Assembly (NCBI GenBank): GCA_025062325.1
Contig: JANXAL010000009.1
Coordinates: forward strand, 1-64,000
Direction of reading: 5' to 3'
From: Roseiflexus sp.
GTDB taxonomy: Bacteria > Chloroflexota > Chloroflexia > Chloroflexales > Roseiflexaceae
Length of the DNA: 64,000 bases
How positions within the stretch are numbered: position 1 is the stretch's first letter; every line of letters begins with the position of its first letter. Below the pieces are notes generated by a model, which saw only the letters and a list, made by a program, of their open reading frames with translations, was not told the origin of the DNA and made no database searches. Of this stretch, positions 1-9,122 are shown piece by piece. The position numbers and the translations under genes are program-made.

Positions 1-147
<147 letters not shown>

Positions 148-176
148 TTACAAACCTGTACCTAGCTTACGACGAA

Positions 177-2282
177 TCAGCCGCGCCGTTTTTCAATGAT
201 CTCCTTGGCCAGAGCTTCCGGCAGCGGTTGATAGTAGGCAAACTCCATAGACGACGTTGCGCGCCCCTGCGTTGCCGAGCGCAGGTCGGTCGTATAGCCG
301 AACATGGATGCCAGCGGGACGTATGCCCGGATGACCTGCACGTTGCCGCGCGACTCCATGCCTTCGACGTGACCACGGCGCGAGTTGATATCGCCAAGAA
401 CGGCGCCAAGAAACTCTTCCGGCGTCACAATCTCGACCTTCATCACTGGTTCGAGCAGGATCGGGCGACCCTTTCGCACCGCTTCCTTCAAACCCATCGA
501 TGCGGCGATCTTGAACGCCATTTCCGATGAGTCGACCTCGTGGTAGGAGCCATCGTAGAGCGTGACTTTGATATCGACGACCGGATAACCTGCGATCACG
601 CCGCTGGCCATCGCTTCCTTAATGCCGGCTTCAACCGCCGGAATGTACTCGCGCGGGATGGCGCCGCCGACGATGGCATTGACGAACTCAAAGCCCTTGC
701 CGCGTTCGAGCGGTTCGACCTGCAGTTTGACGTGGCCATACTGACCTTTGCCGCCGGTCTGTCGCACGAACTTGCTCTCCACATCAGCCGGAACCGTGAT
801 CGACTCGCGATACGCCACCTGTGGCTTGCCCTGATTGGCTTCGACCTTATACTCACGGCGCATGCGGTCGACAATGACCTCCAGGTGAAGCTCGCCCATG
901 CCAGCGATGATCGTCTGCCCGGTTTCCGGATCGGTGAAGACGCGGAATGTCGGGTCTTCCTCCGCCAGTTTGGCGAGGGCAATCGCCATTTTATCCTGAT
1001 CGGCTTTCGTCTTGGGCTCGATGGCCAGTTGGACGACCGGCTCCGGGAAGCGGATGCTCTCCAGTACGATCGGATCGTTCGGATCGCAGATCGTATCGCC
1101 GGTATAACTCTGCTTGGGACCAACCATCGCAGCAATGTCGCCAGCATAGACTTCTTTGATCTCTTCGCGATGGTTGGCATGCATCTGGAGCAGGCGACCG
1201 ATGCGTTCACGCTGATTGCGCGTCGAGTTGAGCACATAGGCGCCAGTCTCCAGTTTGCCGGAATAGACTCGGAAGTACGCCAGCTTGCCGACAAACGGGT
1301 CAGAAACGATCTTGAACACCAGGCCGGTGAACGGCGCATCTTCCGACGCCGGGCGGGTGATGATCTCCACGCCGTCGTCGCCAGCGACCTGACCGGGGCG
1401 CGTCCCGCGCACCGGCGGAATATCGACGGGTGATGGCAGGTAGTACACGATGGCGTCGAGCAGGCGTTGCACTCCTTTATTGCGCAGCGCTGCGCCGCAC
1501 AACACTGGCACCAATTTGCCCTGAATAGTCGCTTTGCGCAGCCCCCGGCGCAGCTCCTCAACGCTGAGTTCCTCACCTTCAAGATAGAGGAGCATCAATT
1601 CATCGTCAGTCTCGGCGATCGCTTCGATCATCTCATTGCGCAAACGTTCCACATCGTCAGCGATCTCCGCCGGAATCGCCTCAAGTTCTTCGCGCTTCCC
1701 CTGCTCATCCGCATAAACCACCGCTTTTTTGGTGATCAGATCCACAATGCCGCGGAAGCGATCCTCTGAGCCGATTGGAAACTGGATAGGCACTGGCCTA
1801 GCGCCGAGGCGATCCCTGATCATGTTCACGGTACGCAAGAAGTCGGCGCCAATCCGATCCATCTTGTTGACGAAGCAGATCCGCGGCACGTGATACTTGT
1901 CCGCCTGGCGCCACACCGTCTCCGACTGCGGTTCAACCCCGGCGACGGCATCGAACACCACCACGCCGCCATCGAGCACGCGCAGCGAACGCTCGACTTC
2001 CGCTGTAAAGTCGACATGCCCGGGCGTGTCGATGATATTGATACGATAGGTCGTCCCTTCGACCGTCCATTCAGCAGTGGTAGCAGCGGCAGTGATCGTA
2101 ATGCCGCGCTCGCGCTCCTGTTCCATCCAGTCCATCACTGCCGTGCCTTCATGCACCTCGCCAAGCTTGTAGGTGCGACCGGTATAGAACAGAATGCGCT
2201 CGGTCGTGGTGGTTTTCCCTGCATCAATATGGGCAATGATGCCAATGTTTCGTATCCGCTCTAATGGCACTTCACGAGGCAT
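177..2282 (-). CDS. fusA: Elongation factor G
   Basis: A 701-residue GTPase that catalyses tRNA-mRNA translocation and, with RRF, ribosome recycling. The G1 motif [13 protein letters not shown] is near residue 17, DTPGH and NKMDR follow, and domains II-V are full length, matching the usual length of about 700. The ATG at 2280-2282 gives [15 protein letters not shown], a normal EF-G start. It lies between rpsG and tuf, in the standard str operon, and is presumably transcribed from the promoter upstream of rpsL. Confidence 0.98.
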   Translation of the reverse strand: MPREVPLERIRNIGIIAHIDAGKTTTTERILFYTGRTYKLGEVHEGTAVMDWMEQERERGITITAAATTAEWTVEGTTYRINIIDTPGHVDFTAEVERSLRVLDGGVVVFDAVAGVEPQSETVWRQADKYHVPRICFVNKMDRIGADFLRTVNMIRDRLGARPVPIQFPIGSEDRFRGIVDLITKKAVVYADEQGKREELEAIPAEIADDVERLRNEMIEAIAETDDELMLLYLEGEELSVEELRRGLRKATIQGKLVPVLCGAALRNKGVQRLLDAIVYYLPSPVDIPPVRGTRPGQVAGDDGVEIITRPASEDAPFTGLVFKIVSDPFVGKLAYFRVYSGKLETGAYVLNSTRNQRERIGRLLQMHANHREEIKEVYAGDIAAMVGPKQSYTGDTICDPNDPIVLESIRFPEPVVQLAIEPKTKADQDKMAIALAKLAEEDPTFRVFTDPETGQTIIAGMGELHLEVIVDRMRREYKVEANQGKPQVAYRESITVPADVESKFVRQTGGKGQYGHVKLQVEPLERGKGFEFVNAIVGGAIPREYIPAVEAGIKEAMASGVIAGYPVVDIKVTLYDGSYHEVDSSEMAFKIAASMGLKEAVRKGRPILLEPVMKVEIVTPEEFLGAVLGDINSRRGHVEGMESRGNVQVIRAYVPLASMFGYTTDLRSATQGRATSSMEFAYYQPLPEALAKEIIEKRRG

Positions 2283-2385
2283 GCGATGCTCTCCCCTCTT
2301 CTACGCTCGATGTACTGCTCAACCCGCATCTGGTCGTCGGAGACCGTCTGGCGCTCACTGCCATTGTGATGCTGTTCCCTACCGC

Positions 2386-2859
2386 TCAGAACCGTCCATA
2401 GTGCGAGAAAGCGCGATTGGCTTCTGCCATGCGCTGCACGTCCTCTTTTCGTTTAATTGTCGCGCCCGTGTTGTTGTACGCATCAATTAACTCGGCGGCC
2501 AGCCGTTCATACATTGGCTTACCGGAACGAGCGCGCGCCGACATAATCAGCCAGCGCATCGCCAGCGACAGGCGGCGATCGCTCCTAACCTCGACCGGCA
2601 CCTGGTACGTAGCGCCGCCGACGCGCCGCGGCCTAACCTCGATGACCGGACCCGCGTTGCGCACGGCGGTTTCAAAGATCTCCAGCGCAGGCTTCTTCAA
2701 GCGCTCAGACGCCAAGTCGAACGCCTTATAGACAATCTTCTCGGCGATGCTCTTCTTACCGCGCTGCATCACCTTATTAATGAATTGCTGCACCATCACG
2801 CTGTTGTAGCGCGGGTCTGGCGGCGGAATTCGCCGCTCAACCGTGCCTCGACGGGGCAT
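2386..2859 (-). CDS. rpsG: 30S ribosomal protein S7
   Basis: A 157-residue primary 16S rRNA-binding protein of the 30S head. It begins [10 protein letters not shown] and contains the S7 core around [19 protein letters not shown] and the NPAL-type central region, with normal bacterial length (about 156). It lies 62 nt downstream of rpsL and 103 nt upstream of fusA. In many bacteria S7 represses its own operon by binding the rpsL-rpsG spacer; the spacer here is short and I do not see a clear S7-site structure. Confidence 0.97.
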   Translation of the reverse strand: MPRRGTVERRIPPPDPRYNSVMVQQFINKVMQRGKKSIAEKIVYKAFDLASERLKKPALEIFETAVRNAGPVIEVRPRRVGGATYQVPVEVRSDRRLSLAMRWLIMSARARSGKPMYERLAAELIDAYNNTGATIKRKEDVQRMAEANRAFSHYGRF

Positions 2860-2921
2860 AGGCTACCTCACCACACAAAGTTGCGGGCGGCGGATAATGC
2901 TGCCGCACCGCATCGTGAACC

Positions 2922-3356
2922 CTACTTCTTCTTTGCTGGAACCGCACTGGTTTTCTTAGTGCCGTACTTTGAACGGCCCTGCTTGCGATTGGCGACGCCC
3001 TGCGCGTCGAGTGCGCCGCGCACAATGTGGTAGCGTACACCTGGCAGGTCCTTCACGCGCCCGCCGCGAATGAGCACAACCGAGTGTTCCTGCAAGTTAT
3101 GCCCCTCGCCTGGGATATAGGCTGTCACCTCAATGCCGTTCGATAACCGGACGCGCGCGATCTTGCGCAGCGCCGAGTTCGGCTTTTTGGGCGTCATCGT
3201 CCTGACTTGCGTGCAAACGCCGCGTTTGAACGGCGATCCTTTGCCGCGCGTCAGTTTCCCTTTCAACACATTCAGGCTGAAACGCAACGCAGGCGCCTTC
3301 ACTTTCTTTGTGACCCGCTTGCGCGGCTTTCGAACCAGTTGATTAATTGTCGGCAT
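2922..3356 (-). CDS. rpsL: 30S ribosomal protein S12
   Basis: A 144-residue decoding-centre protein and the first gene of the str operon. It starts [15 protein letters not shown] and carries the invariant [11 protein letters not shown] and [20 protein letters not shown] stretches. The lysine-rich tail (about 15 residues) is longer than in E. coli S12 (124 aa), as is common in Chloroflexota and other phyla. An SD-like GGGAGGGCAGGAGC lies just before the ATG. Confidence 0.97.
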   Translation of the reverse strand: MPTINQLVRKPRKRVTKKVKAPALRFSLNVLKGKLTRGKGSPFKRGVCTQVRTMTPKKPNSALRKIARVRLSNGIEVTAYIPGEGHNLQEHSVVLIRGGRVKDLPGVRYHIVRGALDAQGVANRKQGRSKYGTKKTSAVPAKKK

Positions 3357-3503
3357 GTTGCTCCTGCCCTCCCCCCATCGTGCGCGACGCGCGTGCGTCT
3401 GCCACGGTTGATCAGTCGCTATGCAAAAAAATAACTTCGCCCTTCACTGGTCGCAGCGATAGCTACGCCTTAGTTTGGGGCCAGAACGCAGGCAATAAAA
3501 TAC

Positions 3504-3522
3504 CTGTGCGTTTTCCGCACAG
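3504..3522 (-). promoter_or_regulatory. Leader hairpin just downstream of the str promoter
   Basis: CTGTGCG and CGCACAG form a perfect 7-bp stem around a 5-nt loop. It starts about 10 nt beyond the -10 box of the minus-strand str promoter, so it would fold at the very 5' end of the rpsL mRNA. On the minus strand it is followed by a T-rich stretch (GTATTTTATTG), which could act as a weak attenuator or as a 5' stabilising structure. The role is inferred. Confidence 0.45.
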
Positions 3523-3531
3523 CGGTAGGGA

Positions 3532-3560
3532 AGTATAACACAGGAGCAGGCATCTGTCAA
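3532..3560 (-). promoter_or_regulatory. Sigma-70 type promoter of the str operon
   Basis: On the minus strand TTGACA (3555-3560) and TATACT (3532-3537) are separated by 17 bp, an almost perfect housekeeping promoter. It points at rpsL, whose start codon is about 175 nt downstream. Strength and position fit a highly expressed ribosomal operon. The transcription start is not known. Confidence 0.75.
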
Positions 3561-3584
3561 ACCTTTTCTCTGAGGCGCAGAGTC

Positions 3585-3593
3585 TGGTATACT
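3585..3593 (+). promoter_or_regulatory. Possible extended -10 promoter for the flavoprotein gene
   Basis: TGGTATACT is an extended -10 element (TGn followed by TATACT) 73 nt upstream of the ATG at 3666, back to back with the str promoter. No good -35 is visible, which is acceptable for an extended -10 promoter. Weak evidence. Confidence 0.35.
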
Positions 3594-3665
3594 ACTCCGG
3601 GAGGCTCACCGGTGAGCGTATCACAGCGGATGCACGCATCGTCTGGCGTGGACGGGGAGGACACC

Positions 3666-4580
3666 ATGCGGGAGCTCATTATCATCGGCGGCGGCGCTGC
3701 AGGGCTTGCAGCGGGGATGTACGCTCTGGGCAAGCAGCTCGATTTTGTGTTGATCTATGAATCGCTGGGCGGCAAAGCTGGCTGGCGACAGAACCTCATC
3801 GGTCAGGAGGAAGTCGAGTACCTAGCAGGCGAAGAGGCAGTGCGCATTTTTGAGCGCAAGATTGCTATGCAGACCGACCGCACGATCCGTGATACGGTGA
3901 CTGCGGTGCACCGCTCCGACCAGGGATTCCGTGTTGAGACGCGCAACCATGGTGTGCTCGAGTCGCTTGCCGTCATTGTGGCAACCGGCGCGACTCCGGT
4001 GCGTCTCAAGGCGACCGGCGCGCAGGAGCTGCTTGGTCAGGGGTTGGGCTACTCAGTCACCACCCATGCCCATCTGCTGGCGGGGAAGACGGCGGCGGTG
4101 ATTGGAGCGACGCACCGTGCGCTGCGCGGTGTTGCTGAACTGGCGCGCACAGCCGCGAAGGTCTACCTGATCATTCCAGAACCGCACGACGTCTCACTGC
4201 CGATGATGCATGCCGTCAGTCAGCGTCCGAATGTGGAGATTCTGGCAGGATACGCGGTTGATGAGATCGTCGGTCCGATGAACGTCGAGGAGATCGTCAT
4301 TTCACGTGCGAAGGAGCAGCGGCGGATTGCAGTCGATGCAGCGTTCGTCGATCTGGGGTTGCGCCCGTGCAGCGAGATGGTGCAACACCTCGTGCGCACC
4401 GACCAGGATGGCTTCATTTGGGTCGATGAGCGCATGGCGACCACGGTTCCAGGCATCTTCGCCGCTGGCGATGTCACGACGTCGTTTGGCGAGCAGGTGC
4501 TGATCGCCATTGGCGATGGTGCACGCGCGGCGCTCAGCGCCTACGATTATCTGCTGATGCGAGGGCCGATTGCGCGGTGA
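3666..4580 (+). CDS. Thioredoxin-reductase-like FAD/NAD(P) oxidoreductase lacking the redox disulfide
   Basis: A 304-residue two-dinucleotide-domain flavoprotein. The FAD motif GGGAAGLAAGMYA is at the N-terminus, ATGATP follows, and the C-terminal FAD motif is IFAAGDVTT. The position where thioredoxin reductases carry CxxCDG reads VTTHAH, and the second nucleotide motif is GATHRALRG rather than GxGxSA, so classical thioredoxin reduction is unlikely. It may be a ferredoxin/flavodoxin:NAD(P) reductase-like or other diaphorase; the substrate is not predictable. The ATG at 3666 is chosen because GGGGAGG lies 6-10 nt upstream; a longer open frame from GTG 3612 lacks an SD. Confidence 0.8.
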   Translation: MRELIIIGGGAAGLAAGMYALGKQLDFVLIYESLGGKAGWRQNLIGQEEVEYLAGEEAVRIFERKIAMQTDRTIRDTVTAVHRSDQGFRVETRNHGVLESLAVIVATGATPVRLKATGAQELLGQGLGYSVTTHAHLLAGKTAAVIGATHRALRGVAELARTAAKVYLIIPEPHDVSLPMMHAVSQRPNVEILAGYAVDEIVGPMNVEEIVISRAKEQRRIAVDAAFVDLGLRPCSEMVQHLVRTDQDGFIWVDERMATTVPGIFAAGDVTTSFGEQVLIAIGDGARAALSAYDYLLMRGPIAR

Positions 4581-4722
4581 CGCAACTTCGAGCGATAGCG
4601 GTTCGTCATACCGGTGGAGACACGGGGGCGCAAGGGCGCAGAGCGTGAAATTGTGTGGTACGGATGCGCCTGAAGGGAAACGGGCGTCCCTCTCGGTCGT
4701 CAAAAAGTCAAGGAGGGGCAAT

Positions 4723-5199
4723 ATGGGTGAGCAGACGCCAAACGCCGGTCAGCCTGAGCCGCGGAAAGAGACGCCGGATCTGGCGACTGAACTGCGTGAG
4801 ATGGGGCAGCAGCTCGAAGCGCTGTTCCGCGCGTTCATCGAAAGCGAGCGCACGAAACAACTGCAGGCGACGGTTGCAAAGAGCGTGCAGAACCTGGCAG
4901 CAGTCATACGTCAGGCGGCAGAGAAGATCCAGAGCGATCCACGCTTCCAGCAGGTGGAGGATCGCGGTCGCCAGGCGCTTGAACGCGCGCGTGAGAGCCA
5001 GGTGTTCCACGACGTGCAGGAGGCGCTGGTCACCGGTCTGGAGCAGATTAATGCCCGGTTGCACAGGCTGGTCGAGAAGCTCGAAGCCGAGCGCGCCGCT
5101 AGCGCGCAAACGGAACCGCAGGGCGAGGCGAACCCGCCGGTCGAGCGCGTTCCGCTCGAGGCGCCAGCCACCGGGGAGACGAAGAAACCGGAGGAGTAG
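4723..5199 (+). CDS. Hypothetical helical / coiled-coil protein
   Basis: Encodes 158 residues, no recognised family. Residues about 15-125 are amphipathic and helix-rich (ELREMGQQLEALFRAF, AVIRQAAEKI, NARLHRLVEKLEAE), resembling apolipoprotein- or phasin-like helical bundles; the last 35 residues are a disordered Glu/Pro tail. There is no signal peptide or membrane segment, so it is probably cytoplasmic. The start is the ATG at 4723, with AAGGAGGGG placed 5-10 nt upstream; the frame is open further upstream but without support. It lies 142 nt behind the flavoprotein and may be co-transcribed. Confidence 0.7.
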   Translation: MGEQTPNAGQPEPRKETPDLATELREMGQQLEALFRAFIESERTKQLQATVAKSVQNLAAVIRQAAEKIQSDPRFQQVEDRGRQALERARESQVFHDVQEALVTGLEQINARLHRLVEKLEAERAASAQTEPQGEANPPVERVPLEAPATGETKKPEE

Positions 5200-5204
5200 G
5201 GACG

Positions 5205-5535
5205 TCAGCGAACGCGGGTCAGCGAATGGAAGTCAACGAATAAACGAATAATGAGAGCGAATAAACGAATGGCGCTATTCGTTTGTTCGTCTCCTCGTTC
5301 GATGATTCGTTGACATCCTCGTGGACTTTGCGAAGGAGGAATCGGCTGGTTCGTCCACGAAGTCCACGAAGTGGCACGAAGGACGATGTGCTGATTTTAG
5401 GTCTTCAGTATTCCTTTGTGAGCTTCGTGGATCGAAAGCAGCGCAGTGCATCCACGAAGGGCGTGAAGGGACATGAAGGAAAGTTTGTTGATTTTCGATC
5501 TTCGTGTCTCTTTGTGTCCTTCGTGGATCAATAAT
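5205..5535. repeat. Gene-free spacer with degenerate GAATAAACGAAT and CTTCGTGGACTTCGTG words
   Basis: Between the helical protein and tRNA-Glu no convincing gene is visible. The first part repeats short words such as AACGAATAA and GCGAATAAACGAAT. From about 5300 to 5533 both orientations of CTTCGTGGA / TCCACGAAG recur many times with loose spacing. The pattern is low-complexity and partly self-complementary; it is one of several such word families in this window. Confidence 0.6.
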
Positions 5536-5588
5536 GCCATCCTGGTTTGCCTAGCGTTCGGATTGCTAGTATAATGCAGGTGGGAAAT

Positions 5589-5665
5589 GCCCCCATAGTC
5601 TAGAGGCCTAGGACGTCACCCTTTCAAGGTGAAGATCGCGGGTTCGAATCCCGCTGGGGGTACCA
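5589..5665 (+). tRNA. tRNA-Glu (anticodon TTC)
   Basis: Folds as a full cloverleaf. The acceptor stem pairs GCCCCCA with TGGGGGT (with a G1-U72 wobble, seen in other bacterial tRNA-Glu), the anticodon stem is TCACC/GGTGA around CTTTCAA, so the anticodon is TTC, and the T arm is GCGGG-TTCGAAT-CCCGC. The CCA end is encoded (5663-5665). Confidence 0.95.
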
Positions 5666-5667
5666 CG

Positions 5668-5698
5668 AATCGCCCGATGAGTCTCTCATCGGGCGATT
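5668..5698 (+). terminator. Rho-independent terminator after tRNA-Glu
   Basis: AATCGCCCGATGAG and CTCATCGGGCGATT form a perfect 14-bp stem with a 3-nt loop starting 2 nt after the tRNA CCA, followed by GCATTT. Position and stem strength fit a tRNA terminator; the U-tract is short. Confidence 0.8.
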
Positions 5699-5847
5699 GC
5701 ATTTAAGGAAGTGCGAGCCAGCGAATGTTTGAGAACATAATCCGGTATCGCCCGGTCTAGCCCATGCAGATGGGCTTTGCAACCGTAGCCCGCGACTTTA
5801 GGCGCCGAGCGAGCGAGCGGAGAGCGGAATCATTTTTCACAAACCAT

Positions 5848-6050
5848 AAGCCCTCGCTCAGGATGCGGAAGCCCCGAAGAGGCTTGCACGATCTCAGCCG
5901 GAGCTTATGAACACTAGAAATTGATCCGGTGAGTCTGCGCCATCAATCGGCGCGCGCTCTAAGCTGCGGGCTAAAGCCCTCGCTCAGGACATGGAAGCCC
6001 CGAAGGGGCTTGCACGATCTCAGCCAGGGCTTCAGCCCGCAGCGCCCAGG
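5848..6050. repeat. Two copies of a palindromic intergenic repeat (AAGCCCCGAAGGGGCTT core)
   Basis: Copy 1 (about 5848-5908) and copy 2 (about 5960-6045) share CCTCGCTCAGGA, GGAAGCCCCGAAG.GGCTTGCACGATCTCAGCC and an outer pair GCGGGCTAAAGCCC / GGGCTTCAGCCCGC that lets copy 2 fold as a long hairpin. Copy 1 is more decayed. No open reading frame with codon support lies in 5699-6224; the rest is unremarkable spacer. Confidence 0.75.
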
Positions 6051-6224
6051 AATAATGGGCTATTTTCATAATTCTTCATCAGCCCGCAGCTCGAATGTCC
6101 AGGTTCTAGTTAAGGCGCTTCGAATGTAACCCGGACTGGCATAGCTGCGTAATAGTGAGATAAAAGAGGATCAATCCGCCTGATCATCCCTGTGCTGTCA
6201 GTCTGGTGAACGGGAGGAAGCGCC

Positions 6225-7673
6225 ATGCAATGTCTTGATGAAGAAGCCTTTGAACACTTCAAGAAACTGTATGACTGCGTAAACGAGTCTTTTGAGAAGA
6301 TGCGTCGCAAAGCGGAGCAGAAACTGCGCCATCCCGTGACTTCGATACGATGGCATTTCTTCTTGGCGGTACTGGTTGTGTTTTTATCCTGGTTTTTCGG
6401 TCCAGGATCGTTCATCATGACGCCAATAAGGGAACTGCTCCAAATGAACGGCGTCTTAGTGGATGGAATGTTCTTTTTCTTTCTTTTGATGTTTGGATTC
6501 GCGGGTTGGATTATTGCTATAGTGCTTATCAGCAGGCCGGTCTTCCGCTATACTACGAGTGGATCAGATGATGCCAGCACTGAGTCCAGCGCTGACAACC
6601 CGGCGGGAGCCACGGTTTCCCGATGTCCCACGAGCGGGCCAGATGCCGCTGCTAAGTCCAGCGCTGACCGCATGACGTGCAACCCGGTCTGCCGCTGGAT
6701 CAGGTTGGGCTTCTTGTTAGCCTATAGTGTTGTCATCCTTCCAGCCCTGCCCTTTCTGTTGATCCTAGGACCTTTGCTTGCGAGCGGGGCGAGTATCCGG
6801 CCTGTTTTGGTTTCATATGCGCTCTATGCTACGCTATCGCTAGTCGCCTGGCTTCTGATGTTTGGTTTGCTTACGATGGTCAGCGGAGGCGTGCCGCAGA
6901 TTCTGTTTATGCTGCTCTCATCGGTCAGCAGAGGGGAGAAAGGTGCTCTTGTTCCGAGGTACATCGACATGGTGCAAGATACGGCTTGCCAAGTTACGCA
7001 AGATGGGAAACTTAACAAATTGACGGTGTACGACTGGCGATGCGTGGAGACCATTGCCCGATGGAAATTCGATGGCGTCAACGGGCGGGTGCAGGTTTTT
7101 TCGCTCGGCGTCGGCGCTCTGGGTCTTTTTGGTATCCTGGCGTTGCTATTCTCGCAAGAAGAAATTCGCTCGTCGCTCAGACAGTTTGCAAATTGGTTTA
7201 TGACGATAGTGGGAATAGGAGTCGTCGAGTACGATGTTTCTGCTGTCCTCGTCCTTGGAATAGTGGGAATTGTCTTTTTCCTGGCGGCGCGCTATTTCGC
7301 TCGCTCGTACATCGAACTGCGCATATTGGAAGCGATGGGGATCATTTGCTCGCTTGCCGCCAGTGGTTCTGCCAATCAGCAGCATAGCGGGCAGACTCAG
7401 ACGGTGGGATTGTCATCTTCGCCCAAACCGTCAGATACGGCGCCATCATCTAGCAGTCTGCCCGCCGCTGCTGTGGTGCCTGTCGCGTCTGCCGCATCTG
7501 GAAGCGACTCGTCAAATGCAGCCCAATCATCTGGGGACTCGTCCTCTGCCGTTGCTGCGCCGATGCCGTCCGCTGCGCCTGGCAGCGAGTCGTCCGGCAG
7601 TGCTGCGTCGCCTGGAAGTATGGCGGGCGAGTCTGCTACTCTCGCAAGCGGGACGCCTGACGCGGCTCAATGA
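6225..7673 (+). CDS. Hypothetical multi-pass membrane protein with Ser/Ala-rich tail
   Basis: Encodes 482 residues of no recognised family. The first 40 residues are charged and cytoplasmic-looking. Hydrophobic segments lie near 43-60, 80-103, 160-182, 190-225, 280-303 and a pair at about 325-365. The last 110 residues are low-complexity Ser/Ala/Pro/Gly, probably disordered. A duplicated stretch, (T)SG(P)D(D)A with SSAD near residues 110-145, suggests a small internal repeat. ATG 6225 follows GGGAGGAAGCGCC, a usable SD. Isolated gene flanked by repeats; function unknown. Confidence 0.65.
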   Translation: MQCLDEEAFEHFKKLYDCVNESFEKMRRKAEQKLRHPVTSIRWHFFLAVLVVFLSWFFGPGSFIMTPIRELLQMNGVLVDGMFFFFLLMFGFAGWIIAIVLISRPVFRYTTSGSDDASTESSADNPAGATVSRCPTSGPDAAAKSSADRMTCNPVCRWIRLGFLLAYSVVILPALPFLLILGPLLASGASIRPVLVSYALYATLSLVAWLLMFGLLTMVSGGVPQILFMLLSSVSRGEKGALVPRYIDMVQDTACQVTQDGKLNKLTVYDWRCVETIARWKFDGVNGRVQVFSLGVGALGLFGILALLFSQEEIRSSLRQFANWFMTIVGIGVVEYDVSAVLVLGIVGIVFFLAARYFARSYIELRILEAMGIICSLAASGSANQQHSGQTQTVGLSSSPKPSDTAPSSSSLPAAAVVPVASAASGSDSSNAAQSSGDSSSAVAAPMPSAAPGSESSGSAASPGSMAGESATLASGTPDAAQ

Positions 7674-8215
7674 TTGGGAGGTTCGTTTTCTGACGTTGCT
7701 GATGCGCCTGTTTCGTCTGATGCGCTCAACGCTCCGCCTGTCCATCCTGATCACCGCTCCTGAGGGTATTGTGCGCTGCCATGTGGTAAAGAGGAAGAGC
7801 CGGCCCATACTGCCGCATGATGCGTTTGCGATCGATAATAGCGCTTCCTCCTGGAGCATAGCTTGTGATGGGACGCGGATAAACACGGATTGAGACGGAT
7901 GGGACGGATCGGGCGAAGCATGCCATCGCGCTGGTCAAAAAGCATGCCCCGGAGATCGGCTTAGCGGGGCTCTCGGCCTGGAACGCCGTAGGATGTTCTA
8001 GGCTTCAGCTCTGCCAGACTGACCTTCATCATTCTCCTTTCCCTTGATCTTCGATCAAAGCCATCGCATCACGCAACAATTTGCCGTAGATGGAGTTCTC
8101 AACGTGCGCCTGGCGCCAGTGTCGGTATGTGCCAGCGTTCAGGTGTTCTTCGATAGCTTTTGCTTCCTGAAGCAACACCCACAGGTTGTGGGTCGCACGA
8201 TGGCAGTTAGAAGGG
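7674..8215. other. Spacer with no convincing gene; ACGGAT words and possible gene remnant
   Basis: About 540 nt with no well-supported coding sequence. At 7871-7910 the word (A)CACGGAT / GACGGAT recurs five times. A short stretch after 7915 reads KHAPEIGLAGLSAWNAVG in one plus frame, and the minus frame 8029-8216 reads a helical peptide including AIEEHLNAGTYRHWRQAH; either could be a decayed gene end. Neither has a good start. Confidence 0.4.
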
Positions 8216-9115
8216 CTATATTGCCAGGTCAAAGGGCAAATCACTAATATCGCGCAGACGCTTGCCATTGATCAGAGTCTGTAGCATGTCCAACTGGCCT
8301 GCTTCCTGCAATTCTTTGATCGATTCCTGCAATTCTGGCAAAGCGATATGATAGACGCAATCCAGGTCGCCTGTACCCAGTGCGAGCGATGCGATACGTG
8401 TCGGGAGGGGTTCGGCGGTGACCGCTGCAATATGAGGAGTATGACCTTTTCGATTTCTGATCAGGTTCAATGCTTCTGTGCGTGTATTCTGGCTTCTGTC
8501 GCTTCTAATGGTCCATTTACAGGAAATGCTTGCATGCAGGATAGGTTTCGGACGCTCTCCTCGTTGTCGAAGGGGCGAATACTGCACTACGTCATCTTGA
8601 GGAGTAATGAGTGCTGCATTCTTGTTAATCTCCGCGTCTGGTACAGGATTCCTTCCAATAACGATATCAGGCTTTATGATATAGTCCAATCCCAGTGCAG
8701 ATGCTAGTTCCTTGCTCTCTTTAGAGAGGTGTTCTAGTTTGGCAAGCTCTTTGAATAGTCGTTCTAATTCAGCAAGATGCGCATATTGCTCAAAATTTGT
8801 AATAGATTCCGTAGAATAAATCCAGTTGCCCGGTCTCAAATGATTGAGTAAACCGAAAGCATCTCTAATGAATGACCTTGTTATTTCCTCGAAAATCTTG
8901 CCAGCTTGTTGCTCCGAAATTGCCGATCGCCCATTCTCATTTTCACGCTTATTGCACTTTATCCTTTTCAGTACCTCGAGGGCAATCTCTCTACTTGCTC
9001 GGCTACTCGGGTCGGCAAAATTAGGATACAGTAATCCACTTTTGTCTTTCTTAAGTCGAACGATATCTGTGCATATTCGGTCATGGTAATTTCTTCGTAA
9101 TTCAGAAATCTTCAT
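8216..9115 (-). CDS. Type II restriction endonuclease, NgoMIV family
   Basis: Encodes 299 residues from ATG 9115 (NgoMIV itself is 286). Known NgoMIV residues can be mapped: catalytic Asp is D150 in IKPDIVIG, the SCK motif gives K200, and 14 residues on is E214, the same spacing as K187/E201 in NgoMIV. The DNA-reading motif RSDR is kept (R204, D206, R207). This predicts cleavage within a CCGG-centred site, GCCGGC if specificity is conserved. It begins 7 nt after the methyltransferase stop, so the two form one R-M operon. The DNA is AT-richer than its surroundings, suggesting horizontal transfer. An upstream extension to 9211 overlaps the methyltransferase and is rejected. Confidence 0.9.
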   Translation of the reverse strand: MKISELRRNYHDRICTDIVRLKKDKSGLLYPNFADPSSRASREIALEVLKRIKCNKRENENGRSAISEQQAGKIFEEITRSFIRDAFGLLNHLRPGNWIYSTESITNFEQYAHLAELERLFKELAKLEHLSKESKELASALGLDYIIKPDIVIGRNPVPDAEINKNAALITPQDDVVQYSPLRQRGERPKPILHASISCKWTIRSDRSQNTRTEALNLIRNRKGHTPHIAAVTAEPLPTRIASLALGTGDLDCVYHIALPELQESIKELQEAGQLDMLQTLINGKRLRDISDLPFDLAI

Positions 9116-9122
9116 TGGAGCC

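Noticed and set aside
540-1433. Long plus-strand open frame opposite fusA (297 codons)
   Set aside because: Antisense shadow of the highly biased fusA codon use.
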